From contig NAJO01000004.1 in the NCBI GenBank assembly GCA_002077065.1, positions 62,001-126,000 on the forward strand: a stretch of DNA of 64,000 bases, given 5' to 3'. How positions within the stretch are numbered: the first letter of the stretch is position 1; the number at the start of each line of letters is the position of its first letter. This document shows, piece after piece, positions 32,246 to 43,772 of this stretch. Below the pieces are notes generated by a model. The model was not told the DNA's origin. It did no database searches and was given only the letters and a program-made list of their open reading frames with translations. Position numbers and translations under genes: made by a program. The DNA is from Cryoendolithus antarcticus. Lineage: Eukaryota > Ascomycota > Dothideomycetes > Cladosporiales > Cladosporiaceae.

Positions 32246-32488
32246 TGCCGAACGACCTTCCGAATGGCGCTGTCGCGAACAGACTAAGTCACATGTGATT
32301 GGGCCGACTTGCAAGGTACAAGGTGCTGTTTGTCCGGCTATCCTGGGTATGAACTGTATGTACGCCTACATCCAAGCCATGCATCGCTTCCCATGTCGTC
32401 CAAAATGTCAATTCTCGACTCACCCTCTGACAAAATCTACCATGCCGCTCATATACATCATCATTAAAAAAGCCCGTTCCCGTCACAC

Positions 32489-34264
32489 CTAGAAACACAG
32501 CGCGACATGCGACTGCAGCCGCTCAAGCTCCCTCTCCGCTCTCGCTCGCCTCTCGTCCCCGCTGAGCTCTTTGCTGATTCCCGTCCCTCGTACAAGCACC
32601 GGCCGCTTTCGCCCCATGATAGAGAAAGCCTTCGCCGACTCCATTGCTCCCTCCCCAGCTTGCTCGAGCGGTGTGATCACGTCCTCCTCTCCACTCAGCC
32701 AACCCTCCCTCGAGGAGCCGGGCGTATCCAGCACAGTGCGCGAGGAGTCGGAGTTGCTGCTCTGCCTCGTCAAGCGCTCCAAACCCCTTCGATCGTCTTC
32801 CGGCTCTTCCTCGACTTCCTCCGTCTGCCTGTCAAGCAGCTCGACCCGCTCTGCGATCACCTCTGCCGGTGCGTGATAGAGCGTGTAGCTCGGTGGCTGC
32901 AGGACCCATGGCTCCAGCTCGCCTCGCCGCCAGTTGATCACACACCGCGTGCCGTTGTGCTGCATGATCACGTCGCTGGCGCGGATGGCGTTTGCGGGTA
33001 GGAGAGGCAGGCAGCGGCGGGTGTAGCGGAGGGCTTGGGAGGCGGAAGTTGGGTGGTTAGGCGCCCACTTTGAGTTTGCGTCGGAGGAGATGGGTAAGGC
33101 GTCGGCAGGAGATGCTAAGGGTGTGGAGACGGAGGATATGGAGCTAGAGGGCGTCGGACGCAAGATCTGAGTCGTGGAGTGGGTCTCGCGGAGGGTGGAG
33201 AAGTCGATGTCGTCTTCTTCGCGAGTTGGGGAGGGCGGTGATGGGTTCGCTGTTGTTTGCGCTGGGGGAGTGTCGGTCTGCGCTTCTTGCGGAGAGCCGT
33301 GCTCTGCAAACCCAGGATACATCTCCCTCAATATCCTCTCTTGCTCTGCCACAGCCGCTGCATCCGCCTCGCCCGTCCCAGTGAACACCGCTCTGTGTCT
33401 CCTCCGCCGTCTCGGCACAGTACATTGTCTGGGTATGCTCCTCTCGTCGATCTGCGGCGCGATGTCAATACCTGCGCTGATCGCGCTGACAGCGTCGATG
33501 ATCTTCGCTTCGCTCGGGTCTGCAAATAGTAGCTGCTCAGCTTCCACTCTCAGGCGGAAGATGGTCTGTTTCTCAGCCTTGAACAGCGATGCATCTTTCT
33601 TCCAGGCCTGCTGGCGGAGTGGCGCCGGAACGAGATGAGCTAGTCTGGTCTGCGGGACGAGCACGGTGTGGGTAGCATCTGTCGCTAGGCCGATTTCCGC
33701 ATGCTGCAAAGTATAAGATATGATGAGCTTGCCGGGTCCGAAGTCTTTGGCGCGGTGAAGAGACAAGAGCGTGCCCTGGAGAATGAGATAGACTTCCCGC
33801 CATTGCGATTCAAAGACTGTCGCTGTCTCGAGGGGATTGAGTGACTCGATGTTCATGAGCAGGCGAGCTTGATGCGAGACGGTGCAGCTGTATGTTGGAA
33901 GGACATCGCTACATGGTCGGGCTACGGCAGGCAGGGGATATCGCAATGCCGTAGCATAGGTGGGCGGATCATCTGTCGCAGCAGTGCAGACCGTTTGAAA
34001 GGAGTTGTAGTGACTTTGCGCTCGCCTTGAGCCGCGATCCTCCGATGCGGTCGTCATCCCATTCACGTTCGCCGGCCGTCGCGGAGGAGCGGATTGGTCC
34101 AGCCAGCCTTCTACTCCCAGCAATGATACGGCCAAGGGCGTGAGTATCGGTCCTTGAGCTCCAGGTGCTGTCGTGGGTCTAGCAGGTGCCGTCTGGGATC
34201 GATGAAATCGCATCCTGCGCTGTCGCTGGGGAGGAGCCGCTGGTTGCGCTTCATCGGTCGCCAT
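32489..34264 (-). CDS. PH-domain-containing protein
   Basis: Intronless frame of 591 residues from an ATG. A PPTY-containing N-terminus (DDPPTYATALRYPLP) leads into a pleckstrin-homology-like domain at about residues 140-275: SQWREVYLILQGTLLSLHR, an inserted loop, then TIFRLRVEAEQLLFADPSE and a terminal helix (IIDAVSAISAGIDIA). The Trp-Arg-Glu-Val start and hydrophobic terminal helix are typical. The middle is disordered. A second conserved block about 425-485 (SQALRYTRRCLPLLPANA and MQHNGTRCVINWRRGELEPW) is characteristic of this fungal family. Lipid or protein binding at membranes is expected; no enzyme domain is present. Confidence 0.8.
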   Translation of the reverse strand: MATDEAQPAAPPQRQRRMRFHRSQTAPARPTTAPGAQGPILTPLAVSLLGVEGWLDQSAPPRRPANVNGMTTASEDRGSRRAQSHYNSFQTVCTAATDDPPTYATALRYPLPAVARPCSDVLPTYSCTVSHQARLLMNIESLNPLETATVFESQWREVYLILQGTLLSLHRAKDFGPGKLIISYTLQHAEIGLATDATHTVLVPQTRLAHLVPAPLRQQAWKKDASLFKAEKQTIFRLRVEAEQLLFADPSEAKIIDAVSAISAGIDIAPQIDERSIPRQCTVPRRRRRHRAVFTGTGEADAAAVAEQERILREMYPGFAEHGSPQEAQTDTPPAQTTANPSPPSPTREEDDIDFSTLRETHSTTQILRPTPSSSISSVSTPLASPADALPISSDANSKWAPNHPTSASQALRYTRRCLPLLPANAIRASDVIMQHNGTRCVINWRRGELEPWVLQPPSYTLYHAPAEVIAERVELLDRQTEEVEEEPEDDRRGLERLTRQSSNSDSSRTVLDTPGSSREGWLSGEEDVITPLEQAGEGAMESAKAFSIMGRKRPVLVRGTGISKELSGDERRARAERELERLQSHVALCF

Positions 34265-35284
34265 CTTTGCCGGGTCGCGCGGTCGGATGATAAGCGGACT
34301 GGATCAGCGTCCACCTGGCTTGCAGTGGTGAATGGCAGAGCAGCAGCTGATGCACGCCGTGGCCGCTCGTGGCGTGAGATTTGTTTGCTCGCCGACTCCG
34401 AAGCTATCCGTGATCAACTACACGTACATTGCGTGCTTCGAATTATAGGAGACAGTCAAAACATGAGAAAGAAAACAGATTCGGTCCCGTGAATGTAGAT
34501 TCGAGATTGACTTCAGCTCCAGCCCAGACGAGACTGGTCTTGTTGAATGCGTGGCCCTGCAGCGGGGAGGCGTTGTACACAAGTCCGAAGAGGTGCGTGA
34601 TGGTGTTCCAGATGCGGTCTCAATGTTCGTGCATGATGTACCGCGGTACCGGTCTTGGATGCAGCAGCGGGGCCAGAGGGAAGTCTGAGCAGAGAGGAGA
34701 GAGTTTGGTCAATGATATCGCATGCTGTGATTGGAAACGTAGCAGAAGATGTCGAACAGCACAGTGAGATGTCTGACAGCTGCGAACGTACAACTTCAAG
34801 CCAGCCTCATGTCTCATCCATATCGGAGTAGGAAGGAGATCGCTCCAGCCCTGGGCGGGCCCAGACTCTTGCGGGTCTTGCCAAGCGTTATCTATGCAGG
34901 ATGCTAGCGGATAATCATAGCGAAACGCCACGAGGTCAAATGCGGAGGCTCGACCGGGGCATTGTTGTGATCACATGCTCGGGCTGGTTGCTACAGTAGA
35001 TGATCGATGGCGCGCAAAGTACACCTTTGCATTATGAACACCAGCACTATCGCGGATTCGACGACACCATGGAGTTTCTTTCGAAATAGTACGAAAAGGA
35101 AGCTTACTGTGCGGCATCTTCAGCCCTGCGGGCCTGTCCTGCACGGGCATGCAATTCATCTACTGTATCGAAGCGCACGGCTGCCCGGCCCTCTTCGCCA
35201 TCATCCAGACATGAGGCTCGTTCTCGCGTCCTTTCGAGAAGACATCTACAATCGTGACCGAACGCCATTTCCCAATTCAAAGAC
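34265..35284. other. Intergenic region upstream of the PH-domain gene
   Basis: About 1 kb between the PH gene start and the C2H2 gene stop. Open frames of around 100 codons on each strand have no conserved motifs or splice context and were not called. It should contain the PH gene promoter and the C2H2 3' end. Confidence 0.4.
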
Positions 35285-37032
35285 CTACCCATCACCTGCA
35301 GCGCCGGTCCTGCGCCGTCTCGCCTTCCCGTTCCCATCCGCTCGCTTCTCCAAGACTTCTCGCAGCCGGAGGTCGTCGGATTGCTTGTCACCGTGATGGA
35401 CCTTGACGTGCCTAAGGGTCTAATATCAGCTTCGCCCCGGGTACGAATCAACGTAGAATGATTTACCTCTGCAGATTGTCCGGTCGTGGGTACTTGTGCT
35501 CGCGATCCGTACAGAATGGACACACATAGCCTGGACTCTCATGCACGAGACGATGCCGGATCATCTCGTTCTTGCGCTTGAAACCCTTCCCTCCTGCGCC
35601 GCGTACACAGCCCTCGACTGAGCAGTAGTGCGGTCGCGATGGACTGTGGACGTGTTTGTGGGAGCTGCGAATGGGTAAGCAGATGGCCACAGAGACAGCA
35701 ATGAGAATGGACTTACGTCAGAAGGTACTGCGTCTGGAACGGGGCCGCTGTACATCCCGCCTCATCGCAGGTATATGGTCCGTAAAGCATGTGAGGAGGT
35801 GGCGGAGCCATGCCGGGTGGAATTGGCAGCATAGGCGCTACAGCTGGTGGTCGCGGGGTTCCATCTGGTAGTTGCGCTTGATCGATTGGGGTGGTGTTGG
35901 CAGTGCTGTAGCCATCCGTGCTCGAGCCCGCGTAGCCATTGTGACTTTCACCGCTTGATGAGGCAGACGGCAGTACTGGCATCGACGGTGGCGGGTCCTG
36001 AACGTTCGAGGGCCGCCGGTGTGGGAAGCTGCCGTAGTTCGGTGTCTGAGAGTATGGGCGTGGCGAGGGGTGCGGGTAGGGACTGTCACCCATTGTACGC
36101 GTACCGATCGTGCTTGTTGGCGAACGTGCATCGAATGGATGAGGATAGTACGCGTGCGGTGAAGCCTGCATGCTCGCAGGGTACTGCTGGTGGTGGGCGA
36201 AGTTTGGCGATAACGGTGTCGCAGAAGTCGCGGACCCTATCGATTGACTGTGATGGCGCACATATCCCTGTTGGTGCGTGTCGACCTTCTGCATTGCGGC
36301 ATCTGCAAGCTCTGACAGACGGGCAACTTCTCCGAATGACTGGCGGAATGACGGTAAAGTGTTCGCTGAGTTCGTGACAGGCGATGTGATTTCCTGCTTC
36401 GGCGGCCCGTCCCTTACCGCGCCTGCTGATTGTGAGTGAAGTCTCTCGTGTATGCCATTCTGGTCGTGCTCGTCATGTGACCGAGCGGTTTCTAGTGTGA
36501 GCGGTGGTGCTGACTTCGCACCAGTTGGGGATCTCGAGCCATCGCTCTGCGCGGAGTCGATCCGACTGACTTTCGACCTGGTTGCCAGGTCGGTACTCTG
36601 CCCACGTTTCTCGAGCATATGCCGGTCTGTATCAGCAGACGGACCAGGGCCGCCATCACGGGCTGCGTCTAGTACTGCAGCATCGACAGTAGTCTCCTCA
36701 CTCGGCGGCTGTGCGCTCATCTCACCTCCCCGAGCAGTTCGGCTGTGCGCGAGTAGTGAGGCGTCGTCAGACTCAATGGCCGCCTCCGCTCGCACTGGAG
36801 AGCTTGCAGCGTCACGCCGCCCGCCAAATCGGTTCGTCCGTAGCCTTAGGTTAGGCTGATTGCCATTGGGATCGGCCAGGATATTCAGAGATGGGCAATC
36901 GAAGTCTGAAGTCGGCGATACAGATTGCGGCTCCGCTGATATGTCCACGTCCTCCCTCGGTTCGGGGCGAAAAGGCTGTAATTGCTCCTCCTCCGGCAGA
37001 TAGTCCTGTTCTTGGTAGAACTCACCAGACAT
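35285..37032 (-). CDS. C2H2 zinc-finger protein, probable transcription factor
   Basis: Three exons (37032-35717, 35664-35467, 35411-35285) give 546 residues. The first 400 are disordered, acidic then Pro/Gln/His-rich. Three C-terminal zinc fingers are built across the introns: YTCDEAGCTAAPFQTQYLL plus HKHVH from the next exon, then YCSVEGC with HRLVH, and YVCPFCTDREHKYPRPDNL completed by RHVKVHH in exon 3. Both introns interrupt fingers, so splicing decides DNA-binding competence. The C-terminus is a short basic tail (RADGNGKARRRRTGAAG). This finger arrangement is common in Pezizomycotina proteins of unknown target. The gene is divergent from the DHH phosphoesterase gene. Confidence 0.83.
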
Positions 37033-38277
37033 CCAGACAAGCGTATATGTCTCGGCCTAACTGCAAGGCGGAGACTCTCGCGCGATCGCGGCAAGACCCT
37101 GCCAACAATACCTGCGCGACGAGGGTTCGTGCCCCCCTCGTCAGTGAGATGCCTACCCGCACCAGCCCAGTATTGCCGATAAAGTGTCGCGCGGCGCGGG
37201 CAGCTTTCCTTGAAACGCTAGGGTGATCCGCTCACCGACAGATCGACAAGGCTGCACGACGCCGAGCGTCTTTTTGAGCCTCAACACTGTAAGGTCCAGT
37301 CGCACAACAAGGCTATGGTCGCGGGACAAGCTCCAGAGCTCCACAGAATGAGGCTCCGCGAAACCGTAGATGCGAGGTCAGCTCGGCTGTCGCTTGCGCC
37401 CGTACGAGGGGAATTGGCAGAAACAAGCAAAGGTGGCCTGATCAGAGCGTTCACGATTGTGGAGGCTCTGCACCTCAATATCAAGTTCGCAACACGCGGT
37501 ATGTGGGCAAGGTTCGAGACGGAGAAGGTCTGGCCGCGAGGTATGGAGGGGAACCTGGCAGCGGATCACTTTCTGTAACCTCACTCCTTCTCCAGACAAG
37601 CAGCTTTGAGCGTGGGGCTGTGTCAGACAGAGGCTTGCAGCGAAGGATTCCTGGGGGGTCGTAATTGGCTGGGGTATTCTCCGTACAGCTCCCCTCCTTT
37701 GAGGCTAATAGCCTTTTGCGGCTCAGCACACTGCTGTTGGGCGGTTCGTTTGATGGTTGCGAAAATTGCGACTTCGCACGGCGCAGTATCTAGCGGCACA
37801 GCATGGGACTGTACAATTGCGGTCGCCTCGTGAGAGTTCAGCCCCGGAACATTGCCATCCGTCTCGACTCCCAAGCCTCTCTCCACATAGGCGCGGGGGC
37901 GGAGTTATCTTCCGTAATGATGCAGGTCCACCTGCCCTCACCTGAACAACAGACAGCACCCGAGGCGATGGCGATAGCACACTGTCGAGATTTCGAGGTC
38001 AGGACCAGACTCAGACTCGCCGACGCCGAAATGTCTTCCAATGTTGCTGTCATCCGTCAGCATCCTGCACTTGTCAGGCAGGCTGATGGCATTCTAACGG
38101 TCCTCACGGACCACCACATCCTCGCACTCTCGCGTCATCAAGCCAACAGTAACACAACACTCAAATCAGTTTACTGTTGCGTGCAGGACGACGCTGATCG
38201 AGGAGAGTCACGACGTAGGTACTGATCCGCATCATCTTTCCCATTGTTGCCTTCGGAACAGTCTAACAGATCCCTGG
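37033..38277. promoter_or_regulatory. Long divergent intergenic region
   Basis: About 1.25 kb between the C2H2 gene start and the DHH gene start, the longest upstream region between recognised genes here. Open frames up to 140 codons are present without recognisable domains. Its length suits a regulated transcription-factor promoter. Confidence 0.4.
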
Positions 38278-39843
38278 ATGCACGTCCAGTGCCATCGGCT
38301 TGGTCAACTCGCTCGCCCTTTCGTACGACAGATATCATATTTCAGAGCTCCATCACTTCGTACAGCGCAACTGCGAAAAGCATCGACTGTTTACAGTACA
38401 CCGAGTGTTGTCATGAAGCGAAAAGCTGTTGCTGACTCAGGGAAACCTGCTGCAAAGAGGCCCCGTCCCGACGTACCCGACTATCATGCAACACCACAGA
38501 TCAAGGAGGAAGACGGTTCTGTGCGATGGCCAGCTCCCTCATTACAGATGGATCGAGCACGGGAAATCATCCTGGAGTGGTCTGCCTTTCCCAAGCTTGT
38601 GGTCACGAGCTGTAGCTGACCCGATGGCAGTGTATCGTCCGGAAAGAAGACATTACTCGTCCCAGACAAAGACGCAGATGGTTTGAGCTCAGGAGCTATC
38701 TTACGGCATACGCTCCTTCTACTTGGGCTGCCTAAGGAGCAAATCGAAGTGCACCTCTTGTCGAAAGGCAACAATGTCTTCGATGATGTCGAGAGAGCGC
38801 GCATGCTAGCGTACGACCCTGACTACGTCTTCGTGATTGATCAAGGGAGTCGATCTGGTCCACCTATCATTGACAAACCACATGTTGGACTTGTCATCGA
38901 CCACCACTTCGCCACAGAGGCGGATTTCCCCAAGAACAGCGATCATGTTTCTGCGTGCCATTCGCCACCCGTAGCTACGTCTTCCTTACTCACATATCTC
39001 ATCTGCGAGCCACTTCACGACAAAGTCCGATCCGAATGCGACTGGCTCGCCGTTGTAGGGGCACACGGCGATCTCGGCAACACGCTCAAGTGGGAGCCGC
39101 CCTTCCCGTCAATGCACGATACGTTCAAGAAGTACACCAAGAAATTGCTGAATGACATCGTCTCTCTGGTTAATGCCCCACGTCGCACTGCTACGTATGA
39201 CGTGATTTCGGCATGGGACGCTCTGGCTACTACAGACGTGCCATCGTCTGTCCTCAAGAGCCCTCGATTGCTTGCTGCAAGACAGGAAGTCAATGCCGAA
39301 GTGGAACGCTGCACGCACGCAGCGCCGAAGTTCTCGGCGGACGGCAAGGTTGCAGTGTTTCGTATCCGAAGCGAATCACAGGTCCATCCAGTGATTGCCA
39401 CACGATGGGCAGGACATCTGCAGAGTAAGGCGCTGGAGATAGTTATGGTTGCGAACGAAGGCTACGTGCCCGACAAAGTCAACTTCTCTTGCCGAATAGC
39501 AAGGTGCGCGAGAGGCAGAGATATTGCAGTGGACATCATACAGAGTCTCAAAGGCTATGCAGCAATGTCTGACCCAACTATGGGAGAAGCTGAGCCGACC
39601 GATGTTGACGCCGAGAAGCGACCGCTGATCGCGCGGCTGGGTGACAACTTCGCCCGTGGACACGTTCAGGCATCTGGCGGTATTGTCGGAGTAGAAGAAT
39701 TCGAGGAACTCATGAGAGTTATGCAGGTTGGGATCAAGGTTGACAAGCCTGGTAGTGAGGGCAAAAGTCCGGCGAAGAAGAAAGCAGGTGTGATCGACGC
39801 GAAGCAGAAGAATACGCTTGCCGGCTACTTCGCCAGAGCGTAG
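38278..39843 (+). CDS. DHH/DHHA1 family phosphoesterase
   Basis: Two exons with a 51-nt intron at 38580-38630. From the ATG at 38413 the protein has 459 residues; an in-frame ATG at 38278 adds 45. All four DHH motifs are present: VPDKDADGLSSG, VFVIDQGS, VIDHHFA and GAHGDLGN. The first is completed only after splicing. The C-terminal DHHA1-like part contains the nucleotide/substrate-type motif RGHVQASGG. Members hydrolyse phosphodiester or phosphoanhydride bonds with divalent metals (RecJ, NrnA, exopolyphosphatase relatives); the substrate here is not known. The long form begins with a residue stretch free of acids and rich in Arg/Ser, like a mitochondrial presequence. The short form starts MKRKAVAD and has a KRPRPD cluster like a nuclear signal. 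Dual targeting is an inference. Confidence 0.87.
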
Positions 39844-40355
39844 ACTGTAGCATATGCTGTATCATTATCATTTCAGTGCAGTTCTTGGCTCGTCGGATGT
39901 CGGCTTGGATTGAACCCCGACCTCTTGATGCGACCTCGATTTACTCCGTGTCACGTCCATCCCCCATCATGATCATGTACTCGACGCCGATAGGCGCACA
40001 TCGGCCACCAGTCTTTGCGAGAGGGACTTGCTGACGACCTGGTACCCTTGGCCGCTCATCCTCTCTCAAGGTGCAAATTGCTACATGTCGGCGGATTCGC
40101 GCGGCCTCTAGCGTGTCGTGCATAAACTCAATTGTTGTGAGCTCTACAAGTGCTTCTATCTTGTGCATCGCATCCTTTTCATTTCTTTTGTTATATATCG
40201 GGACACTGTGGCGGCGCGCACGCAGAGCTGATCACCATGTTGATAGTGCAATAAGTTGAATTCACAAGCGGCGAAACCGACATTCGAACCTATCGTCCCT
40301 GCCCAAGCAGGTAGCAACGTTCCTTGGATAGGCACCGGCTGATACAGTCTGCGAA
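39844..40355. other. Intergenic region upstream of the ArAE-like gene
   Basis: About 510 bp between the DHH stop and the next plus-strand start. No motif or coding frame is convincing. Confidence 0.4.
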
Positions 40356-43300
40356 ATGGGCGAGTCCGAGAAGGTTGCCTCCAGCTCCAGGTCTGGGAGC
40401 GGTGAGAATGGCAGCGAGTCTGCACGACCGGAGCAGAGCGCAGCGACACAGGCTGCCCCGGCAACAGCGACGCCTGAGAAGAAGCCATCGAAGATCAAGC
40501 AGCTATGGCAAAAGTCCGGCCTGGACGTCTTCACTGTACTAATGATGATCAAAGGCTCGTTACCGCCTACTATTGCGATTGCGATCTACCAGGCACCGGC
40601 CGTCTCTGCTCACTACTCGACCTTGGGATATCTCATGGCAATCTTCTCTGTCTTGGGCATGGCAATAATGCCCAGAGGCAAGTTCATCCAGACGATGTCG
40701 CTGAATGTACTTGCCATATGTATTGGCGCTGCTGTCAATCTGCTGGCTCTTTGGACTGCCATGCAAGCTAGGGCTCATACTAAACGACCCGGCGAGTCGC
40801 CTACAGCCTATAGCTCCTCAGCATCAGCAGTGTGTGCTATATGGTTATTCTTCCAGATCTACATCATAAACTACGCTCGAATCAAACGCCCAGCGTTCCA
40901 ATTGACGATCATCATCTACTCAATTTTCACCATTGTCAGCATGAGCTACGGTCCTACATTCCCAAACATGACTGCCAGTCTGAGCTTCATGAAGCGTTTG
41001 ATCGAGACGACACTGTCAGGTCTGGCACTGTCTACGGGCGTCAGCCTCGTTTTCGTGCCGGTGAGCTCGCGAACAGTAGTGTTCAAGCAGATGACGGGTT
41101 ATCTTGCTTGTATCAATGGGATGCTTGCAGTGCAGACACAGTACATGCAAAGCCTCGAATCACTCGATCCTATTGAGCTCCATGCGAAGCATGTCGAGGA
41201 GCAAGCGCAGCACGCGAAGAAGTCGAAGAAGCCCATGAAGCCTCGAGGACCTCTTGACACGCCAGCTTCAGACGCTTTGCATGGAACGCTGATGAAGTTG
41301 CTGGAGCTACATTCGAAGCTGGGCGGTGACATCGAGTCGGCCAAGCGCGAATTCGCAATAGGCAAGCTGGACTGCAAGGATATCAAGGAACTGTGGAAGC
41401 GACTGCGCTTCGTCTTCATACCGGTGCTCGGACTGAGCTCAACGATTGACATCTTGCGCAGACAAGCACAGCGAGGACACTGGGACTCGGCCGATTTACC
41501 ACAAAGCGAAGCAGACAGCAACAAGCAGCAAGTAGAGTCAGTCCATCGGGTGATGCGAGCTCTGCATGAACCGTTCGCAACCGTCACAGCAAACATCACA
41601 TCTGGGATTCAGCACGCACAAATGACGTTGGAACTTGTCAAACCGCCCAAAGCTAAGACCGAAGACGTGGAGGGCAAGGCTTCGCAGACTGCACCAGGCT
41701 CACCTGCGTTCGCAGAGGCTTTTCGTCAAAAGCTGGAAAGCTTTCGCAAGTCTCGCCATGTGACACTAGAGCGTTGGTGCCACGAGAACGGACACCAGCT
41801 ACCCGCTGGCTTCTTCGATCAGCCAACAGAGGACGCTGTCAAGGAAGAAGAAAACGTACCTGAAGATCAGCGCCGACAGCTCTTTTTCATGCTCTACATC
41901 GAGTATTTGCTCTTTCGTGCGGGTCAAGCTACTCTAGACCTCGTGCTCTTCGCAGATCAAACGAAACAGGACGGCAAGCTTGCAAAGAGTCGACTGATCT
42001 TGCCTGGTGGGAAGACAATGCGGAAGTGGTTCGTCGCCGTCTTCACACACGCAGACTCATCAAAAGGCGATCACCTTCTCGAAGACATCGAAGACGGTGC
42101 CAGAGACTCTGTGTACATGGGTCAGGACTTTGAGCGCCGTAAGGATCCCGAACATCTACCGCCACAGAACGCGATGGAGCGATTTGGCAATCACGTGCGT
42201 GGCATCCCAGCGTTCTTCAGAGATCCAGCATCGGCATTCGGCTTTAGAGTGGCATGTGCGACTATGAGTGTTGCGATCATCAACTACCTTCATGCATCGC
42301 AGACATTCTTCCAACGCAATCGCCTCCTCTGGAGCATGATCATGATCGCCATATCGATGAGCCGACTATCCGGCCAATCGACCTACAATTTCATCCTTCG
42401 TGTAGGAGGCACAGCGGTTGCCATGGTCGGATCGTACATCATCTGGTATATCGTAGATGGCAAGACCGCTGGTGCCATAGTATTTCTCTGGCTCTGGATG
42501 ACATGTGCATTCTATCTTGTCCTGAAAGTGCCCAAACTCATTATTGTTGGTATTTTGAGTATCGTCACATCAGTGCTCATTATTGGCTACGAGCTGCAGA
42601 CAAAGGCGATCGGCATCGCGGCATCCGAATCGAACGGGCAGCCATTCTACCCGACATACCTTCTGGCTCCCTATCGCCTAGCGACCGTTGCAGCTGGACT
42701 GCTTGTAGCATGGGTATGGACTATTTTCCCATACCCAGTGAGCGAAAATTCCGAGCTTCGCAAAGATCTAGGGGCATCTATGTACCTTCTGGCCAACTTC
42801 GCCACCTTAGCTCGGGAGATGATCAAGTCTCGGCTGAAGGACGGTACGGGTGACGAGACTGTCAAGGGAACACACGGTTACCGCTTGGAGAAAAGCCGAA
42901 ACGAAGTATTCACCAAGAACCTGATGCTCTTGAACGAGATGCGAATGAACTCGGCATTCTCAAAGTTCAACTTCAGTGTAGGCGGCAAGTTTCCTCACGA
43001 GGAGTACCAAGCGTACGTATCGACCGGGCGTGTGGCATATGTGTGCTGGCTGACATTTCTTTTAGTATTATTGAGTGCGTCCAACGCATACTAAATTACC
43101 ACTCCCTTATGATTTACGCCTCGCAAACCCTCTCGTCAGCCGACGCGCCCGACTTCGAGCGCTCCGCTTGGTCCCAAGATTTCCGCCGTCTGCTCACATC
43201 AGTGTCCACGACCGCAAACCAAGTCACCTCCACCCTATCACTCCTTTCCTCTTCCCTCTCGAACGGACAACCCTTGCCGCCCTATCTCGAGCTTCCACAG

Positions 43301-43558
43301 CCATTCGCCTTTGTACAGAGGCTACAGAAGATGGACAAGGGCATACTGAGTGTGAAGCATATCGCTGAGCCGGAGTATTCCGTCTTTGCTGTGGTGCAGA
43401 TCTGTGGTGTGTGTATCACCAATGATATTGAGATCTTGGCTGGACATGTTAGGAATCTGGTTGGGGAGATGGATTTCTCATTCAAGGCGCTGAATCCGAG
43501 TGATGATAGTCTAGATAGTGAAGATGCGGGCACAGAGGCGAAGGGGAAGCAGACGTGA
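40356..43558 (+). CDS. Aromatic acid exporter/fusaric acid resistance-like membrane protein
   Basis: Two exons (40356-43012, 43066-43558; 53-nt intron) give 1049 residues. Two membrane blocks of about six and four to six helices (roughly residues 55-245 and 630-810) flank a large cytosolic region. Examples are VFTVLMMIKGSLPPTIAIAI, LGYLMAIFSVLGMAIMP, LLWSMIMIAISMSRLSGQS and YRLATVAAGLLVAWVWTIFP. This duplicated layout is that of the fungal ArAE/FUSC-like family with DUF2421/2422 domains (Bre4/brefeldin A sensitivity-related). The second exon carries the conserved cytosolic tail (YHSLMIYASQTLSSAD). The acidic/Ser-rich N- and C-termini are disordered. Export of organic anions or weak-acid toxins is the family expectation, untested here. 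Confidence 0.88.
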
Positions 43559-43772
43559 TCACTGCGGCGTTCTAGACTCGGCTATCTCGACAGCAGCTTA
43601 CATGTACGTTCATATTGCATGCGAGAATGTTCATAACGAGAGCTAATGATCGCCTAGACGCCCATGCCAAAGAATGTTTCCCACATGGTCATGACTACTC
43701 TTGCAACCGCCTCATGCTCTACCACTTCAATTCGCCAGCTCCGTTACCACTTAAACCTGCCACTCCGGATTT

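Noticed and set aside
34620..34931. 103-codon minus-strand frame between the PH and C2H2 genes
   Set aside because: No recognisable motif or conserved splice partners; length is within chance for this base composition.
36452..36859. 135-codon plus-strand frame inside the C2H2 gene
   Set aside because: Antisense shadow of the first coding exon.
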